The notes under the pieces are model-generated. The model was not told the DNA's origin. It made no database searches and saw only the letters and a list, made by a program, of their open reading frames with translations. From JACTUA01 sp035506435 (lineage in GTDB: Archaea; Halobacteriota; Methanomicrobia; Methanomicrobiales; JACTUA01): 15,398 nt of DNA. Location of the stretch: the NCBI GenBank assembly GCA_035506435.1, contig DATJPK010000007.1, positions 1 to 15,398 of the forward strand, in the 5' to 3' direction. A program made the translations under genes and the position numbers. Positions 14,157 through 15,398 of the stretch are shown here, piece after piece; the stretch's first letter is position 1; each line of letters starts with the position of its first letter.

Positions 14157-14707
14157 TAGTCCTCCGGCCTCAGGAGCCGGACTATCTTCTGGCCCATCTT
14201 CCCGGCGGCCTGCATGGCAGCCCCGTCCTCGAGCACCTCTCCCGCGAGGTAGCCCTTCCCCACGACATGCCCGAGGTAGGAGAACTCGTGGGAGCTGAAG
14301 AAGCCCTCCATCGTCTGCAGGGCCCTCTTCGCCCCCGAGTCGGCATGGACGGCGACCCCCACCGCGCTCCTCCCCGCGAGCTGGCGGTCGTGGTACAGGG
14401 AGTACGTCCGGTCGATGAAGTTCTTCACCTGCCCCCCGACATCATAGTAATACGTGGGCGACCCGAGGACGAGGACCTCGCAGTCGAGGACCTTTTTGAT
14501 GATCTTCTCCCAGTCGTCGTTCTTCACGATGCAGGCATGCTCCTCCTTGCAGTTCTCGCAGCCGAGGCAGGGCTTGATGACCTTGTCCGCGAGGGTCACG
14601 TACTCTGCCTTGATACCCGACTCCTTCACCGTGTCGATGATAGCCTTGACGAGCTTTGCCGTGTTCCCGTCCTTCCGCATCGAGCCCGAGATTCCCACGA
14701 CTTGCAT
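14156..14707 (-). CDS. Iron-sulfur flavoprotein (Isf-like, NADPH-dependent FMN reductase fold)
   Basis: This 183-residue flavodoxin-like protein probably carries FMN and a [4Fe-4S] cluster. The phosphate-binding loop is GISGSMRKDGNT (5-16). The compact cysteine motif is Cys47-x2-Cys50-x2-Cys53-x5-Cys59 (PCLGCENCKEEHAC), the hallmark of archaeal iron-sulfur flavoproteins such as Isf of Methanosarcina. The FMN-contact segment GSPTYYYDVGGQVKNFIDR follows at 82-100. In that family the protein takes electrons from ferredoxin, and some members reduce O2 or H2O2; the substrate here is unknown. It starts at ATG 14707, with GGTGAGG shortly upstream overlapping the end of the DUF123 gene, so it is the last gene of a three-gene cluster. 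It converges on cofH. Confidence 0.9.
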   Translation of the reverse strand: MQVVGISGSMRKDGNTAKLVKAIIDTVKESGIKAEYVTLADKVIKPCLGCENCKEEHACIVKNDDWEKIIKKVLDCEVLVLGSPTYYYDVGGQVKNFIDRTYSLYHDRQLAGRSAVGVAVHADSGAKRALQTMEGFFSSHEFSYLGHVVGKGYLAGEVLEDGAAMQAAGKMGQKIVRLLRPED

Positions 14708-14721
14708 ACCCTGTCCTCACC

Positions 14722-15159
14722 TTACTCCTTCTTGAGGATTGTGCTTACCGGGGAAAGGCCAAGGGATGCCATCGCCCCTGTCACCTCCCGGGCGGGGCCG
14801 GTATTGCGGTGGAAGAGGTGGCTCGGGCAGCCGCAGTCGCTGCAGCCGAAGGAAGGTATTCCCCCGTTCCCGAGGGCCCGCGCGAGCCGGCATTCCAGGT
14901 CCTCGTCCGTCGGGCCGCAGACCACGGACCGCAGGGAGAAGAGCGGCGAAACCAGGAGGTGGTCCACGTGCCATTTTGGAGCACGGTCCCGTGCAAGGGC
15001 GAGGCGGCAGTGCCTCTTCACCCGGGCAAACCCCCCGGGCCCCCTTGCGGAGCCGACGTAGATGTGCCAGCCCTTCCTGAACCGGACCTTCCCGAGGCCG
15101 CCGATGACAAGGGAGCAGGCAGGGTTCGAGAAGAGGAGGGCGTAGATCCCCTTATCCAT
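14722..15159 (-). CDS. DUF123 (GIY-YIG-like) protein
   Basis: This 145-residue protein matches the DUF123 family, which is related to GIY-YIG nucleases and in some archaea is fused to endonuclease III. Visible motifs are GIY (4-6), HIYVGSARGPGG (32-43, the YIG part), Arg46 and a His-rich WHVDHLL (63-69). The C-terminal cysteine cluster GCSDCGCPSHLF holds Cys106, Cys109 and Cys111. Nuclease activity has not been established for the family as far as I know, so a DNA-repair role is only an inference. The ATG at 15159 lies inside the end of the upstream hydrolase gene (8-base overlap). Its TAA runs into the SD of the flavoprotein gene, so the three genes look cotranslated. The family call is good; the function is open. 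Confidence 0.85.
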   Translation of the reverse strand: MDKGIYALLFSNPACSLVIGGLGKVRFRKGWHIYVGSARGPGGFARVKRHCRLALARDRAPKWHVDHLLVSPLFSLRSVVCGPTDEDLECRLARALGNGGIPSFGCSDCGCPSHLFHRNTGPAREVTGAMASLGLSPVSTILKKE

Positions 15160-15398
15160 GCAGGTCCCTGACCGCCCCGAGCGCCGCGGCGATGTGCCGG
15201 CTGCCCCCTTCCCGGATGGGATCCCCGTGGCCGGGGTAGATCCCTTTCACGGTGAAACCCGAGAGCTTCTGGATCGAGGCCTTGAGCGAGGCGAGGTTCC
15301 CCCCCGGGAGGTCGTACCGGCCGAAGGACCCGTGGGTGAAGACGGTGTCTCCCGAGACCAGGTTCTCCTCCTGCTCGTGGTACAGGCAGATGGAGCCG
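15152..15398 (-). CDS. Metallo-beta-lactamase-fold hydrolase (C-terminal part only, cut by window edge)
   Basis: Only the last 81 residues are in the window, translated from the minus strand up to TAA at 15152. They show SGDTVFTHGSFGRYDLPGG, containing the bridging metal ligand Asp and the glyoxalase II-like loop, and later IYPGHGDP with the metal ligand His. Between them LASLKASIQKLSG is the usual helix. This is the C-terminal half of an MBL-fold hydrolase, resembling glyoxalase II-like or related thioester hydrolases. The substrate cannot be told. The N-terminal HxHxDH motif would lie right of the window. The stop overlaps the DUF123 start by eight bases. Confidence 0.88.
   Translation of the reverse strand, partial: GSICLYHEQEENLVSGDTVFTHGSFGRYDLPGGNLASLKASIQKLSGFTVKGIYPGHGDPIREGGSRHIAAALGAVRDLHG

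Noticed and set aside
1..15398. tRNA or rRNA genes, CRISPR arrays, insertion sequences
   Set aside because: I saw no tRNA-like cloverleaf stretch, no regularly spaced repeats, no transposase motifs and no terminal inverted repeats. Nearly all of the window is occupied by the listed genes.

Overview
The window looks like a chromosomal segment of a GC-rich methanogenic euryarchaeon, most likely class Methanomicrobia and possibly Methanomicrobiales. It combines a group 4 membrane-bound [NiFe] hydrogenase, the small subunit of the archaeal D-family DNA polymerase, a Sec11-type signal peptidase with Ser/His/Asp catalytic residues, the coenzyme F420 gene cofH and an archaeal iron-sulfur flavoprotein. 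Start sites carry archaeal GGAGGTGA Shine-Dalgarno (SD) sequences and genes overlap tightly (ATGA, TGATG). The order-level assignment is an inference.

Positions 1-8325 (minus strand) hold a ten-gene energy-conserving hydrogenase operon, cut by the left window edge. In transcription order it encodes MbhD-like, MbhE-like and MrpC/NuoK-like membrane subunits; a very large protein with two fused antiporter-like domains; a separate third antiporter-like subunit; a NuoA-like subunit; the [NiFe] small subunit (NuoB/MbhJ type); a NuoC/MbhK-like subunit; the [NiFe] large subunit with both CxxC nickel-binding pairs; and the start of a NuoH/MbhM-like subunit. The complex has Mrp-type joining subunits like Mbh but three ion-pump modules like complex I. 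It probably couples H2 and low-potential ferredoxin chemistry to an ion gradient.

Positions 8326-8629 form a divergent control region with an AT-rich promoter island, a GC hairpin and a 13-bp direct repeat. From it a K+-independent H+-translocating pyrophosphatase (hppA, 8630-10714) is read rightwards. The hydrogenase and the pyrophosphatase act on the same membrane gradient, so divergent pairing suggests a functional link.

Positions 10753-12150 (minus) encode the PolD small subunit DP1. Diverging from it, 12320-14097 (plus) encode a signal peptidase translationally coupled to CofH, one half of the F420 chromophore (FO) synthase. Positions 14156-15398 (minus) hold a three-gene cluster: a truncated metallo-beta-lactamase-fold hydrolase, a DUF123 (GIY-YIG-like) protein and an iron-sulfur flavoprotein.

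The most interesting observations are the fused double antiporter subunit with an Asn where the TM7 pump lysine is expected, a 19-residue tandem duplication of the C-terminal metal-binding segment of the hydrogenase large subunit, and the shared hydrogenase/pyrophosphatase control region. No RNA genes, CRISPR arrays or insertion sequences were seen.
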